Below are positions 10,501 through 25,313 of a DNA stretch of 64,000 nt, piece after piece. The first letter of the stretch is position 1. Every line of letters begins with the position of its first letter. Below the pieces are notes generated by a model. The model was not told the origin of the DNA. It did no database searches and saw nothing but the letters and a program-made list of their open reading frames with translations. The stretch covers positions 6,944,001 through 7,008,000 of the forward strand of contig NC_003070.9 of assembly GCF_000001735.4 (NCBI RefSeq), read 5' to 3'. This DNA comes from Arabidopsis thaliana. Taxonomy: Eukaryota; Streptophyta; Magnoliopsida; Brassicales; Brassicaceae. Position numbers and translations under genes: made by a program.

Positions 10501-12293
10501 CAATATTTTACAGTCATGAGTCACCTATAATCTGTAATTAAGCTAGGAATCAATTCTCCTAACTAGTACACTGAATCTGTATTTATAAGACAAATACTTT
10601 CAGACATGACATATATTTGTGGTTTTGCATATCAAAGAGTCCATATACAAAGTGACAACAACATAGATTAAAACCTGATTTCCTGTTCTTTTCTCTCTTT
10701 CTGCTCCCGCCAGGTCCACTATTGTCAGCATAGCATCACTAGACTGCAATTTTGTTTCGTTGGAAAAGCCATTGCATGATGCTCGTATGTTGATGATGCA
10801 TTGTGAGCGACTGTTAGTAATTCCAAAATTAGTATAGAACATGAAGACATCTAGTTAAACATTATTGAAAAAGGCTCTAACTTCCATGTGAAAGGGCTTC
10901 TAATTCAGTTGAGTTATCAAATAAACAAAGGGCACAAGGGTGTGTTAGCAAAAGTTAAAATCAAGTTGGTGTGCTGAGAAAGATTAAAAGCTTTTGCTGC
11001 CAAGTACCTTGATTGGCTGTTGGAGTTTGTTGTAGCCGTTGCACGTTTCAGCATTGCCTGTCCAATTAAAGACTCTGCTTCTTCCAGATTCTGGATTGGA
11101 ACCTACTTAACACAAATGATTGAGAAAAATAACGAAGAGTTACAATCACAAACTGAGTGTTGTGGTCACCCAAGAAACACCACACACAAAAAAAAATCTC
11201 AAACCTCTTTCAAACCCCTGATGGTTGATTGCTGAACAGACAATTCAGAGCTTTCACCACCTAGCAAATCATATGCTTTCTCCCCTTTCCCTCGTTCAGA
11301 ACATATTTCAAATATCGACAAGTTAAATGACCTGAATAGAAGTAACGAGATGTTATATATAGAACAAGATATAAAGCTGTGTGTAGTCCAAACAAATTCA
11401 TTGTTTCATACAGTTTGGATTTCCTCCTATTGACACATCCATGGTGTATCATGATACTACATAACACTATAACAGTACCTCAAAGATCCAGAACAACTCT
11501 CATCGTTCTTTTTGAAAATTTGACGGAGTGTAATTGGCACAATTCCAGGATCCTTCAAACTTCCAAAGACCGTATGAGTCTTCCCCGAGCCGCTAGGTCC
11601 CAACGCCGCCAACATTCCACTTTTCCCTTTCATGAAATCCTCCAACAAAGGTTGAACCATTTTATCATACACATCGTTCTACAAACAGCAAAATCAAACT
11701 CATCAACTCTGATCTAATCTCAAATTCAACCAAAAAGGTAGTAAAATCGATGAGAAATTTCATCGAACCTGAGAACAATCCGCCGGGAAAACATGAGAAA
11801 ACCCTTCGTATACCTCAGTCTTACTTCGTTTCAGCTCTTGCAACGATTGAGGCGGAGTTAACGTAACTGAATAAGAATCGTTGAGAGTAATACAAGCTTC
11901 TTCGTCCTTCTTCCTAACCTTCTTCGTAATCTCCGGATTTCTATTCTCTTTCGCGTTGTTCTTCTTCGAAGGATTCTGTGGCCACACATTTCTAGGTCTG
12001 CTCTTCGTGGTGGTCGTAACCTTGGTGAAAGTTCTCAATGGTTTGATTCTCAGGAAAATCTTCAAACTCTCTGCAATCGCTGGTTTTGGTTCGGATTGTG
12101 GGATTTGGATAGAGAGAATCTCGTCGATCGGAAAAGTAGGAACGTCGTGGGGTTTCGCGCAGGCTAAAGAGGAGAGAGGTGGCTTAGTTGTAGTAGTAAA
12201 CGGCGTTGCTCTAGCTCTCCTCGGAGGATTCCGTCGCACTGTTACAGTGGAAGGACACGGCGGAGGACTGAGACTTTTCTGTTTCTCCTCCAT
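6723..12293 (-). CDS. KIN6: Kinesin-6-type motor protein KIN-6
   Basis: Microtubule motor ATPase. About 24 exons can be threaded in frame from ATG 12293 to TAA 6723, giving about 958 residues. An N-terminal basic, proline-rich extension (exon 12293-11769) leads into the motor. Motor motifs are NDVYDKM, P-loop GPSGSGKTHTVFG (about 11600), switch I NSNSQSSRSQ (junction 11008/10810) and switch II DLAGAEREKRTGNQ (about 10680), followed by GERLVESNFINNTS. A neck and coiled coil continue with NEREHIIMRNFSKVLWNVLKQCNEKL (9289-9146) and an 186-nt exon (9012-8827). The tail then has four tandem exon copies of 31-32 residues (8745-8129) and lower-complexity basic exons, including RRLLPASSRSL and RRLQPASSVLLTREIN. 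Switch I ends Gln where most kinesins have His. The upstream divergent neighbour shares the promoter region. Confidence 0.9.
7452..7514. repeat. (GA)n microsatellite inside a KIN-6 intron
   Basis: About 31 uninterrupted GA units on the plus strand. In the KIN-6 pre-mRNA this is a (CU)n tract filling about half of the 125-nt intron between exons ending 7550 and starting 7424. Confidence 0.95.
8129..8745 (-). repeat. Four tandem copies of an exon-plus-intron unit in KIN-6
   Basis: Exons 8745-8653, 8571-8479, 8398-8306 and 8224-8129 encode near-identical 31-32-residue blocks starting RNVDDDSCNLIKARREAG and ending EESSESPV plus a variable end. Starts are spaced 174, 173 and 174 bp. The intervening introns are also similar (they share aatatctttggcaggtatga). 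All copies keep splice sites and phase 0. Confidence 0.95.
9351..9404. repeat. Perfect 20-bp inverted repeat in a KIN-6 intron
   Basis: The arm at 9351-9370 (tttctgtgatctctcatctt) is the exact reverse complement of 9385-9404, with a 14-nt loop between. It lies in the intron between exons 9508-9470 and 9289-9146, so the transcript can form a strong hairpin. Confidence 0.93.
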
Positions 12294-12972
12294 TGTCTCT
12301 TTCTCTCTATGGCGGAAAAAGGAGCGTTTCAATTTTCAATTTTCAACTGAAAATGTAAAATCAAAAATATCATCACCAATTTTGGTTGGTACGAAAATAA
12401 TTTAAATAAATACTTTCGGTACACATTTGAAGCCCATTATATTGGGCTTTTGATTTAAGCCCAATAAATATTTCTTTCTTCGTCCTCTTGTCTCCGCCTC
12501 CGCTCTTAATCGTCGCGGCCGCCGGAGACTTTAAGCACAAACCGTTGGACCCTATACCCTTTAACGTCTCTTTTTCTCACTACTTGTAAATTTCTTCTCT
12601 CTGCTCATAAAGTCAGTGTTTAAGTAAGGTCTCGCCACAGGTTCTGTTTGAGATATTTTGCTATATTTTTCTTCTTTTTGTGTTTTCTGATTCTATGTAA
12701 TGTGGGTTGTTGTTAACTATCTATACTGTGCTGGTCATTCTATTAACTTGTGTTTGTGTTTATGTTGGCTCTTGGAAACTAGTGTCTCTGTTTCAGAAAT
12801 TTTCTTACTATCACATAAATTTTAGAGTTCGTGCTTAAATATGGTTCCTAGCTGTTCTCCTGTAGAATCCTTTGATGTTTGGAGTTTTGTTCCCATTAAT
12901 GTTGTCTTGTGTAAGCAAATGAAACAATTATGTTGCTTCTTTGGCGTTTTTGTTGTTGTTTAAGGTTCTCTA
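12294..12972. promoter_or_regulatory. Shared divergent promoter of KIN-6 (-) and the RPA12-like gene (+)
   Basis: The two start codons are 680 bp apart and point away from each other. Bases 12429-12468 hold a cluster of site II-like TGGGCT/AGCCCA elements (gaagcccat, ttgggctttt, aagcccaa), common in promoters of plant growth and ribosome-related genes. The right half probably contains a 5'-leader intron of the RPA12-like gene: donor-like gtaaggtctcg near 12624 and acceptor ttgtttaag at about 12964. Confidence 0.6.
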
Positions 12973-13891
12973 ATGGAGAAATCTCGTGAAAGTGATATCT
13001 TGTTCTGTAATTTGTGTGGGACAATGCTGGTCTTGAAATCAACCAAGTATGCAGAATGTCCACTATGCGAAACAACGCGAAATGGCAAAGGTATCCATGA
13101 AATTCTGTTGGATTTTTTGAATCGAATCGAACAGTTTTTGGTTCTTGATTTGGTTAATCTTATTGTTGTTTTAAACTTCATTGTTTTCAGAAATCATTGA
13201 CAAGAATTTAGCTTACACAGTTACTACTGAGGTATGTGTTTTCCTTTACTCAGCATTGTGGATTCTTATCTTTCGCTGCATCCATATGTGTGTAAATCAA
13301 TCAAATTTGGTTTCTGTTTCACGGAGTTGCAAAGATCTCAGCTCTTGATTTATTTTGGTCCATTATTATCACTTAATAGGCAGTGAACACACACAGAGAC
13401 CCGTGCATGCTATGTAATCAGTTTCAAAACTTAAAATGGAGACTGCTTTTGTAATGTTCTTTGGTGTTTGTGGAAGGTATCCACAATGCAGAGTTAGTAT
13501 ACAACTCATGATCTTTGGCGTTTTGCAGGATATCAGAAGAGAACTAGGAATATCAGAGTGAAAAAACACAGGAAGACGCTGAGCTACCAAAGGTTTTTAA
13601 GAAAATCAGACTCAAAAAATCATGTTACAACACTCTGTCTTAATTCTTGCGTTGTGGTTTTGAATGTTCTTTCCAGATCAAAAAGGCGTGCGAGAAATGC
13701 CAGCATCCGGAGCTTGTATACACAACCAGACAGGTAAGTCCAAGCTTTCAACTTCTTCGTTTTTCCTTCTTGTTTCGTTTCAAAGAATGTGTTCATCAGA
13801 GTTTTCTGATTTACAGACTAGATCAGCAGACGAAGGACAAACAACATATTACACTTGCCCCAATTGTGGACACAGATTCACAGAAGGCTGA
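12973..13891 (+). pseudogene. RPA12/TFIIS-type zinc-ribbon protein (RNA polymerase I subunit relative), frameshifted
   Basis: RPA12 is a small Pol I subunit with two zinc ribbons that supports RNA cleavage and elongation. Five exons: 12973-13090, 13191-13231, 13529-13592, 13677-13733 and 13817-13891. The N-terminal ribbon is intact (FCNLCGTML ... CPLCETTRNGK). The C-terminal TFIIS-type ribbon is also intact (CEKCQHPELVYTTRQ, RSADEGQTTYYTCPNCGHRF), with the family DE pair and a CPNCGHRF ending. In exon 3 the frame ends early: RRELGISE then TGA at 13559-13561, while the expected EKTQEDAELPK follows in another frame. A small deletion in exon 3 best explains this. As written, the main product is about 63 residues with one ribbon. 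Skipping the 64-nt exon 3 would keep both ribbons in frame. It may be a decaying duplicate or still transcribed. Confidence 0.8.
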
Positions 13892-14243
13892 GATCATTAT
13901 CATCTTCAGAATGTTGCTCGATTCACAGAGAAGACCAGTTTTGTTTCTCACACTGATTGTTACAAACTTAGTATTTATAACATTTTGTATTGTTTCTTAC
14001 AAGCTCCATATTCGATCTATCATTAGAAACTTTTTTTCTTATTAAGGAACATAAAATTGAAATTCTATTACAGCCAGGCTATTTTGTGCCTAGGAAGCCT
14101 TTTTGAAAAGTTATGGCTTAGCAAATCACACAAAGTAGAGAAGAGTTCTATCAATTTAAAAAACAAGACAGACCCAAAGCCCAATAAAGTATTAAAAAGC
14201 CCATAAGCTTCTTTTTATTCGTACGTTAACGTAGCACCACCTT
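13892..14243. other. Short convergent 3' region
   Basis: Lies between the RPA12-like gene (+) and the minus-strand gene at 14244. It contains AAAGCCCAATA and AAAAGCCCAT elements around 14175-14205, and otherwise AT-rich sequence. No gene seen. Confidence 0.6.
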
Positions 14244-14825
14244 TCACCGGAGCTGTAAAACTCGCCGGATGTTATTGGTAGCTACGTCACTTTTCCCAGC
14301 AGCTTCTACGTTGCAACGAAGCTTCGGTTTGATCGAAAACCTAGGCATGGGCAAACTACTCGGTGGCGGAGATAATAACATGATCGCTGGACCGGGGTAG
14401 CCATCGAATCCTTCAGGAAAATCACGCAACTGGTTCGCCTGGATCGGCACTGAACCGGTTCGAGTCAGTCTCGCAGATTCGATGAACTCTGCTTTCTTCA
14501 TGTGTGTTTCAGAAATAGCTTTTGTCTGAGCAACGCGATTGAGAGAAGAGTTGTTGTTGACACGTGGTCGAGAGCTGTTGACGCGTTGCAGAGGAACAGT
14601 TGAGCTGTTGACACGTGGTAGAGGGAGAAGAGGAGGCTGAGAGTAACTATGCGGCGGCGGATATGCCGGAGAAGATCCCCAAGACGACGTTGGATTAAGA
14701 GGAAGAGCCAAACTTCCTCCGGATCTTGAAAGAGAACCACGAGAACTCCTTCTTTTAGGGTTCTTGAATGGTCTCAAACCCGAAACTTGTTTACCCGGTG
14801 CATTTTGAACTGCTATTGTTTCCAT
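14244..14825 (-). CDS. Small basic Ser/Pro-rich plant protein of unknown function
   Basis: A single-exon frame of 193 codons. I do not recognise a catalytic domain. The protein is basic and rich in Ser, Pro and Arg: a start METIAVQNAPGKQ, a basic stretch NPKRRSSRGSLSRSGGSL, repeated RVNSS/RVNNN units in the middle, and a better-ordered C-terminal third (KKAEFIESARL, then LRDFPEGFDGYPGPAIMLL, PMPRFSIKPKL). There is no signal peptide or membrane helix. Codon use and composition support a real gene, and I recall an Arabidopsis locus (At1g20070) at this place annotated as unknown. The function is not inferable. Confidence 0.8.
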   Translation of the reverse strand: METIAVQNAPGKQVSGLRPFKNPKRRSSRGSLSRSGGSLALPLNPTSSWGSSPAYPPPHSYSQPPLLPLPRVNSSTVPLQRVNSSRPRVNNNSSLNRVAQTKAISETHMKKAEFIESARLTRTGSVPIQANQLRDFPEGFDGYPGPAIMLLSPPPSSLPMPRFSIKPKLRCNVEAAGKSDVATNNIRRVLQLR

Positions 14826-16402
14826 TGATTATAATTTGGAAATTTTAGGTTTTTAAAAACGATTAAATAAGATTTGGAAGGATAAATCAAGGAAAAAACA
14901 GAGATGTTTATATACGTTTTAGTGGCGACGATCTATCAAATAATACGATCGAAAACCCTATAAGTTTGAATAAAATTTAAAAGGTTTATGACAAAGATAA
15001 AAATTAGAAGTTTTTAAAACATATTAATCTTCAAATTAATTAACTCTCATAACAAGATCCAAAGGATCGTTTTGATAGAATAAAAACTTTCTAAAGAACC
15101 CTAACCTCGAGAGGACAGATGTTGCCAGGCACTGAGCACGGATGTTTCTTTTTATAATCGAAGCTACCAATTATTTCAAATAATAATGCGTATTTTTAAA
15201 ATGTAGTATTTTGTAAAGTATTTATTTATTTTAGACTAAAATATCGCAGTTTTTAATGTTATGCTAGCTTGAAGATTGCATACCAATTGCGCGATAGAGC
15301 ACAAGTCCCGGGAAACACTGTAGGACGGTCACCGCCGATTGAAACTGAACCGTTGGATCGTGAAATAAGTATTACAATAGCCGCTGAGAGAATCTGAGCC
15401 GTGTGATTAGGGATCTGCTTTAGGCAGATCTTGACCATACACGTCGGTATCATCGGTGGCTTTCTTCGTTGATGACCTCACGTGGAGGGAAAGTGTGGGT
15501 CCCAGTCAATTCCGTCATTGTAGATCTTGACAGGTGTCATCACACCAGCCATTCATCGTTGTCGTGAGGTTTTCCAAGAATAGGATTGGTCGGTCTTTCA
15601 TGCATGGTTGCATGTGCTTTCCTTCAAAATAATACGAAAGGGAGAAGATATTAGATATCGAATAGTATTTTCTATGGTGGACATTATAATAGAGAGCATC
15701 GAGGATATCACTACGATATTGTCTATTGCGTAAATATCAATTTTTAAGAATCGTTATCTGATATTTAATTGAAATGTAAAATGATAGGTATACCGTATAT
15801 ATAATGTTGTACCATTCGATCAAATGAGCCTAGAAATCGAATAAACTGATTAATAAAACTACGTACTGCGAATCAAAACCTTGTCATTTTCTTAATGTAA
15901 CCATTTGAAGGATTGAGCCAATTAGAACTACAGAATCTAAATAGGGGGATTTTTATATTGCAGAGAAAATCATAGCTGATGGATATATGGTTAACATTAC
16001 ACAGAATTTACTATCAAAAGTAGAGTAATCAGTATGATTCATTTATTTAAATGCTATTTCCAGGATTTGGTTTGAGCTTCGGCCTATTCTTGTGGTTATA
16101 AGAAAAAAATAAAATTCAAAATATTTGATCATATGACATGCATACAATATAAATCATTTTAACACTTAAATCTGGTAATATCGAAACAACATGACATATT
16201 TTATCTGATTGTGTATATTAATATTGCGGATCGGTTGGATGCCAAGACTACGTTTATGAACTTATATAGTGTATTTTATGTCGATGTGCTTTGAAACACC
16301 CAAAAGTAATATAGGACGAATATCATCATATTTATGTGTATTTCTTAAACTTGGTAGTCTATAGGTTATAATTATGTATGGGTCTTATAGTCGGCGAATA
16401 TC

Positions 16403-16433
<31 letters not shown>

Positions 16434-18235
16434 CGATAGTCTCTGTACGTATATGGTTATTATAGATAGATAACTTGGATGATGATGATCGCAGCTTTTT
16501 TCATAAACTTGTTTTGGCATTAATCATATGGTTAGGTGTGGTCACTCTTTTCTTTTCATCATTTCGTCTCGTATATATGTACATATTTAATACATTGCAG
16601 CGTGTTTGGTAGAACCAATTTGGTTTTATTTGTTGACTTTCATTTTCCAACCAAATAAAATCAAAGTTTAACGCAAATTGCACATAAGTCCAACATAGGC
16701 GGTAATATATATCACATTTTTATTCATAACCGAAGATTAAGACTCATGATCTATAGTACTTTTAAAACCCTGTGAAATGATTTCTTACTTTGATTATTGA
16801 TATGCATCTGAAGTATTTCCTTACAACGTTTTTTACATGTTTTTGTACTGTCTAGTGTCTGTGTCTACACCTGATATTATTCTAATATGTATGAAATTTA
16901 CTTAATCCATTGGATTTCAGTTTATCATTCGATAATAATATGTTTTTTCCTTGGATCCCATTCTTGACCAAATTTTGTTTAAAATTTCCCCACATTATAC
17001 GTAGCTGCTAGCTAGGGTTTATGTGGAGTTACCAGGAGTCAGTGCATTGCTACTTTTGGTGTTGCCTTTAGCAAATGACGTGCTCCATCATGATTTTTAT
17101 TACTTTATGCACCGACCATATCTAAATCCACGTACATCACCTTTTCTTCTTCTTTAAAGAATGCACATATAACATTTTGTATACTTTTGTCTTTAGAACT
17201 GCTTTTTATGATCCTTGGCTTGCTTCCATATTAAGAAATTGTAGCAATTTAATTATAACTTATAACAAATCGATTATCGAACTTTAAACATTTTTTCACT
17301 ATAAATAATACTACGCAAGTAGGTACATGAATCATATGATACATCTAACTAGCATTTTCTTTATAACTTTTTCTTTATGAATCTCATATATATCATAGAA
17401 TCTAATTGTTGGTCGAGACTACTACAATCAGGTACCAAAATAGCAGTTTTTGTGATATCCAGATGGATAGAGTGTATTGGGAAGGCCTCCACATCAATGG
17501 GCTGTTTACTTCGGGGCATATATCTTAAGGCTTACACATTCATCCAAGAATTTATTTTCCTCGGCCTTTCTCATTTTAATTTAGTTAAGTTACATTTTAC
17601 CCTTTAATTAATTTGTCGGGAAAAAATTAAAATGAGAATGTTTATCATAGTGGAATAATTCTTCTGCTGTTGGCAAGAAAAGTCAAGACTTATTGGGCAG
17701 TCACCTGTGGAACAACATAAACTTATTGGATTTTAAAATTTATATGCACTATACACTGTAGACTTGTAATAGAGGTATATACCTAAATGGGCCTAAGAAA
17801 TTGTTACATAACTTACATTATAAACATCAAAGAGAAGATTAATGAGTAAGCAATGTAGAAGTTGAAGCAAAGGTTTTTATTGAAATAGACAATCACTGAT
17901 CCCTTGCAATAAAGTCCTTATTTGTCGATACTATTGAAACTACAAAATCTCAACCAAACAAATGGACGTTTCATAGTGAGTCCGTACATAACGCTCTTGA
18001 AATTTTCCTATTCGAAACCGTTTTTTGATCAAGTGAAGGAAAATAGTAATGAGACTATGACGATGATGCTGGGTATTCCTCTTTCTCTAACGTAAATCCC
18101 TTGGGATATCAAAACATTAACTGATATTTAATCCCTTCTAAGTAAATGCAATTTCTCTTTTGAGATTAAAGGTTTTGTTTTCGTAGTTGAAAGAATCCGA
18201 AGAGTGTCTTGTCAGAAGATTTGAGTTGATGAGAC
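14826..18235. other. Large intergenic region
   Basis: Mostly AT-rich DNA without convincing genes. A more GC-balanced block at about 15250-15600 contains motifs frequent in plant promoters (accgttggatcg, cacgtggagg, gtgtgggtccca) and may be the distal promoter of the gene at 14825. A short palindrome gatctgctttaggcagatc is at about 15411. An (AT)n microsatellite lies at about 16403-16428. The 60-76 codon frames here have no family resemblance. Confidence 0.5.
16403..16428. repeat. (AT)n microsatellite
   Basis: About 13 AT units in intergenic DNA. Confidence 0.9.
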
Positions 18236-20912
18236 ATGGGAATAATCAGCACAATATTGGGTGTGATTGGTTTTGGATTTGGAACAACGATCGGAATCGT
18301 CATTGGTTACTACTTGTTCATCTATTTCCAGTCTACTGATGTTGAGGCATGTTTTTTTTATTTATTTATCATTTTTGTTGTGAATTGATCGATTGGATTC
18401 TTAAAACATGTATACGAAAAGATTGATTTCTCAATTTGTTTTTAAATGAAGCTAAGGTTTTCTATACTTCTAATGTTCTTCTTTGGTTAGCCAATGTTTA
18501 TTGCTTTATTTGTTGACATTATTTGTTCTTAGGATCCTGAGATCAAGCCATTGGTGGAGTTAGATTCAGAGACTATAGCAACAATGTTCCCTGAAATACC
18601 TATGTGGGTGAAAAATCCTGATTTTGATCGTGTATGTTTCTTCACATTCTCTAAATCTTCTTAGTTAATACATATTATGGTCTAATTTGTAACAAAGTCT
18701 CTTTTTCTATTTGAAGATTGACTGGCTTAACAAGCTTATTGGCCATATGTGGCCTTATATGGACAAAGTAAGTCTTCTTCTTAGCTTTCATGTTTGTTTT
18801 ATTGTTGTCTTTTATCTTCTTCAATACTGTAACTTGTTAAACAATGTTCCTTGTAATGTTTTTTTCAGGCTATCTGTAAGATGGCCAAGTCAATAGCCAA
18901 ACCCATTATCGCTGAGCAAATTCCAAACTACAAAATCGATTCAGTTGAATTTGAAATGCTCACTTTGGGTTCATTACCACCAAGTTTCCAAGGTTTCTAC
19001 TTGTGTTTAATACTCATAGATACACATTTTAGTTCCTTAATTAGTTCATGAATGTTTGTTTTGATATTATCACTATCATTCGCAGGAATGAAAGTATATG
19101 CAACTGATGACAAAGAAATTATCATGGAGTTGTCAGTGAAATGGGCAGGGAACCCTAATATCATTGTTGTAGCCAAAGCATTTGGGTTAAAAGCTACTGT
19201 TCAGGTAAGTTTTTGATCGCTGCATCGCAAGAAAATAAGTAATTTTTGTCTGATTACTTGCAAGGTGGTATCATCAGGTGATTGATTTGCAAGTTTACGC
19301 TACTCCAAGGATTACTCTGAAGCCTTTGGTTCCATCATTCCCCTGTTTTGCCAACATATTTGTCTCTCTTATGGATAAGGTATAATTCAAACCGGAGCAA
19401 CCTTATTTTGTATAATACCTTAAAACTCAAGAGAGTCTACAATGTGATATCTTCTGCAGCCACAAGTCGATTTTGGACTGAAGTTACTAGGTGCAGATGT
19501 AATGGCGATTCCTGGCTTATACCGATTTGTCCAGGTAAAGACGTTTTGGAAGTTGTTCCTTTAACTTCCCATGTAAGGAAACATTCTTGTTCGGACCTGA
19601 AACTCTGTTTCTTGTGTTATTGTTTATTACTATTGTAGGAAATCATTAAAGATCAGGTTGCAAACATGTACCTATGGCCAAAGACTTTGAATGTTCAAAT
19701 AATGGATCCTTCTAAGTAAGTTCTTTTTTTTTCTTGTCAAATGTCACACTTGTGTTACTATTTGAAATTTTTGTTATAATTCAATTTTGCGCAATCTGCA
19801 GAGCTATGAAGAAACCTGTTGGATTGCTTAGTGTGAAGGTCATAAAGGCAATAAAGCTTAAGAAGAAGGATCTTCTGGGTGGATCAGATCCTTATGTGAA
19901 ATTAACACTCTCTGGAGACAAGGTTCCTGGTAAGAAGACAGTTGTTAAACACAGTAATCTGAATCCTGAATGGAACGAAGAATTCGATTTGGTTGTTAAA
20001 GAACCAGAGAGCCAAGAGCTACAGCTCATTGTTTATGACTGGGAACAGGTAAAACCAGTTTGTGAATTGGCTTGTTTCAATAATTGCTGGAGATAATTTG
20101 CCTTATGTACACTTGATATATTTCAGGTTGGTAAACATGATAAGATAGGAATGAATGTGATTCAACTCAAAGACCTTACACCAGAGGAGCCAAAACTCAT
20201 GACACTCGAGCTCTTAAAATCCATGGAACCAAAAGAGCCAGTTAGCGAGAAATCGCGTGGACAGCTCGTGGTTGAAGTCGAATATAAACCTTTTAAGGAT
20301 GATGATATTCCAGAGAACATTGATGATCCAAATGCAGTAGAGAAAGCACCAGAAGGCACACCTTCTACTGGTGGCTTGCTTGTGGTGATAGTTCACGAAG
20401 CTGAAGATCTAGAAGGCAAATATCACACTAATCCTTCTGTTCGTTTGCTATTCAGAGGAGAAGAGCGTAAGACAAAGGTATATATAAAACTTCTCTTAAA
20501 ACTCAAAATGGAAACATATGAGAGGACATCAAATTTTACACATTTTGGTTTGATTTTGTAGCGTGTGAAGAAAAACAGAGAACCGAGATGGGATGAAGAT
20601 TTTCAGTTCCCATTAGATGAGCCTCCCATAAACGATAAGCTACACGTTGAAGTCATAAGTTCTTCTTCAAGACTAATTCATCCCAAGGTAGAAACAAAAT
20701 CAGATCTCTCTTTAAAGATTGCATCAAAATCGTATCTCTGAGAAAGCAAAAACTAACATTTTGATATATGATTTGATCAGGAAACTCTTGGTTACGTGGT
20801 GATAAATCTTGGGGATGTTGTGAGTAATCGGAGAATCAACGATAAGTATCATCTGATTGATTCCAAGAATGGTCGTATTCAGATTGAGCTTCAGTGGAGA
20901 AATTCTTCTTGA
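18236..20912 (+). CDS. SYT2: Synaptotagmin 2, SMP and double C2 domain membrane tether
   Basis: Plant synaptotagmins sit at membrane contact or trafficking sites, bind lipids and, for some C2 domains, Ca2+. Twelve exons from 18236-18346 to 20781-20912. The N-terminal membrane anchor is MGIISTILGVIGFGFGTTIG onward (residues about 1-33). The SMP lipid-transfer domain spans about residues 65-250 (WLNKLIGHMWPYMDKAICK ... VSLMDKPQVDFGLKLLGAD). C2A starts near 255 with GLLSVKVIKAIKLKKKDLL and GGSDPYVKLTL plus WNEEFDLVV. C2B starts GGLLVVIVHEAEDLEG, with RWDEDFQFPLDEPP. In C2B the DPY-type calcium aspartates are not kept (HTNPSVRLLF). Intron 1 begins with GC at 18347 (exon ends GATGTTGAG, next exon GATCCTGAG). 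Confidence 0.95.
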
Positions 20913-24603
<3,691 letters not shown>

Positions 24604-25313
24604 TAAGAAAAACCTCTAAGACTAGGTAAAACCAACTAAAGAAAGAAGCAGAAGATGATTTCAACTATTTGATTCGGCCCATTTTAATATGATAATTTCG
24701 ACGTGAAGGGAGACATTTCTAGTAGCTTTTTTGTATAGTTGCTAAAACGAGCTTTGTTGTTGTTGTGTCTTTTACTCTTTGCTGGTGAATCTTTCGAGTC
24801 CACAGACTAAGAGACCGTGTGTTGTACTCTTGCTATGTAGACTAATCTCTGTCTCTCTTCTCTTTTGTTCTTGAGGATCATTTTGTATTAACAAATGAAT
24901 CTAATTAATATTTGCAACGTTTATTTTGTTTTTAAGAGCTCTTGTTTTCTGCTTCTTTCCCACAAGATGTATATTCATGTGATCTTACCAAGCATCATGC
25001 TTAAAGAGATCTTTCTCCAGCTGCCTAAGCAAGAAGTTAAACTGGGGAACGGCTAAACCAGTCAACTTCTTGCAAGAAATTGCTTATTTAAAAGTAGCCA
25101 GCTTTTGCAATCGCATTGATCAATTCAACCAAAAACTTCCAGTTGACAAAAATCATGTAGACGATAGTTTAGTAAGTGGAAACCATGATTTTTGATTAGT
25201 GTCAAAAATACAGAGATCGTTCAAGTATCATAGATCACTGTGATTGTTACAATGATAACTGTACAAAGCTAAGGCCTAAGGCTAAGCTGAGAAAGAACAA
25301 AACAATATGGGAC
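24604..25313. other. Convergent 3' region of ROP2 (+) and lysine-rich gene (-)
   Basis: Holds the 3' untranslated regions. A near-perfect inverted repeat at 25029-25045 / 25058-25073 (gcaagaagtt..actgg) can form a 15-bp hairpin with a 12-nt loop. A weaker pair (caaaaatcatg ... catgatttttg) lies about 25147-25194. No coding potential seen. Confidence 0.5.

Noticed and set aside
11881-12405. 174-codon plus-strand frame opposite the KIN-6 first exon
   Set aside because: It mirrors the KIN-6 first exon, and the hydrophobic composition arises from the complement of its basic codons.
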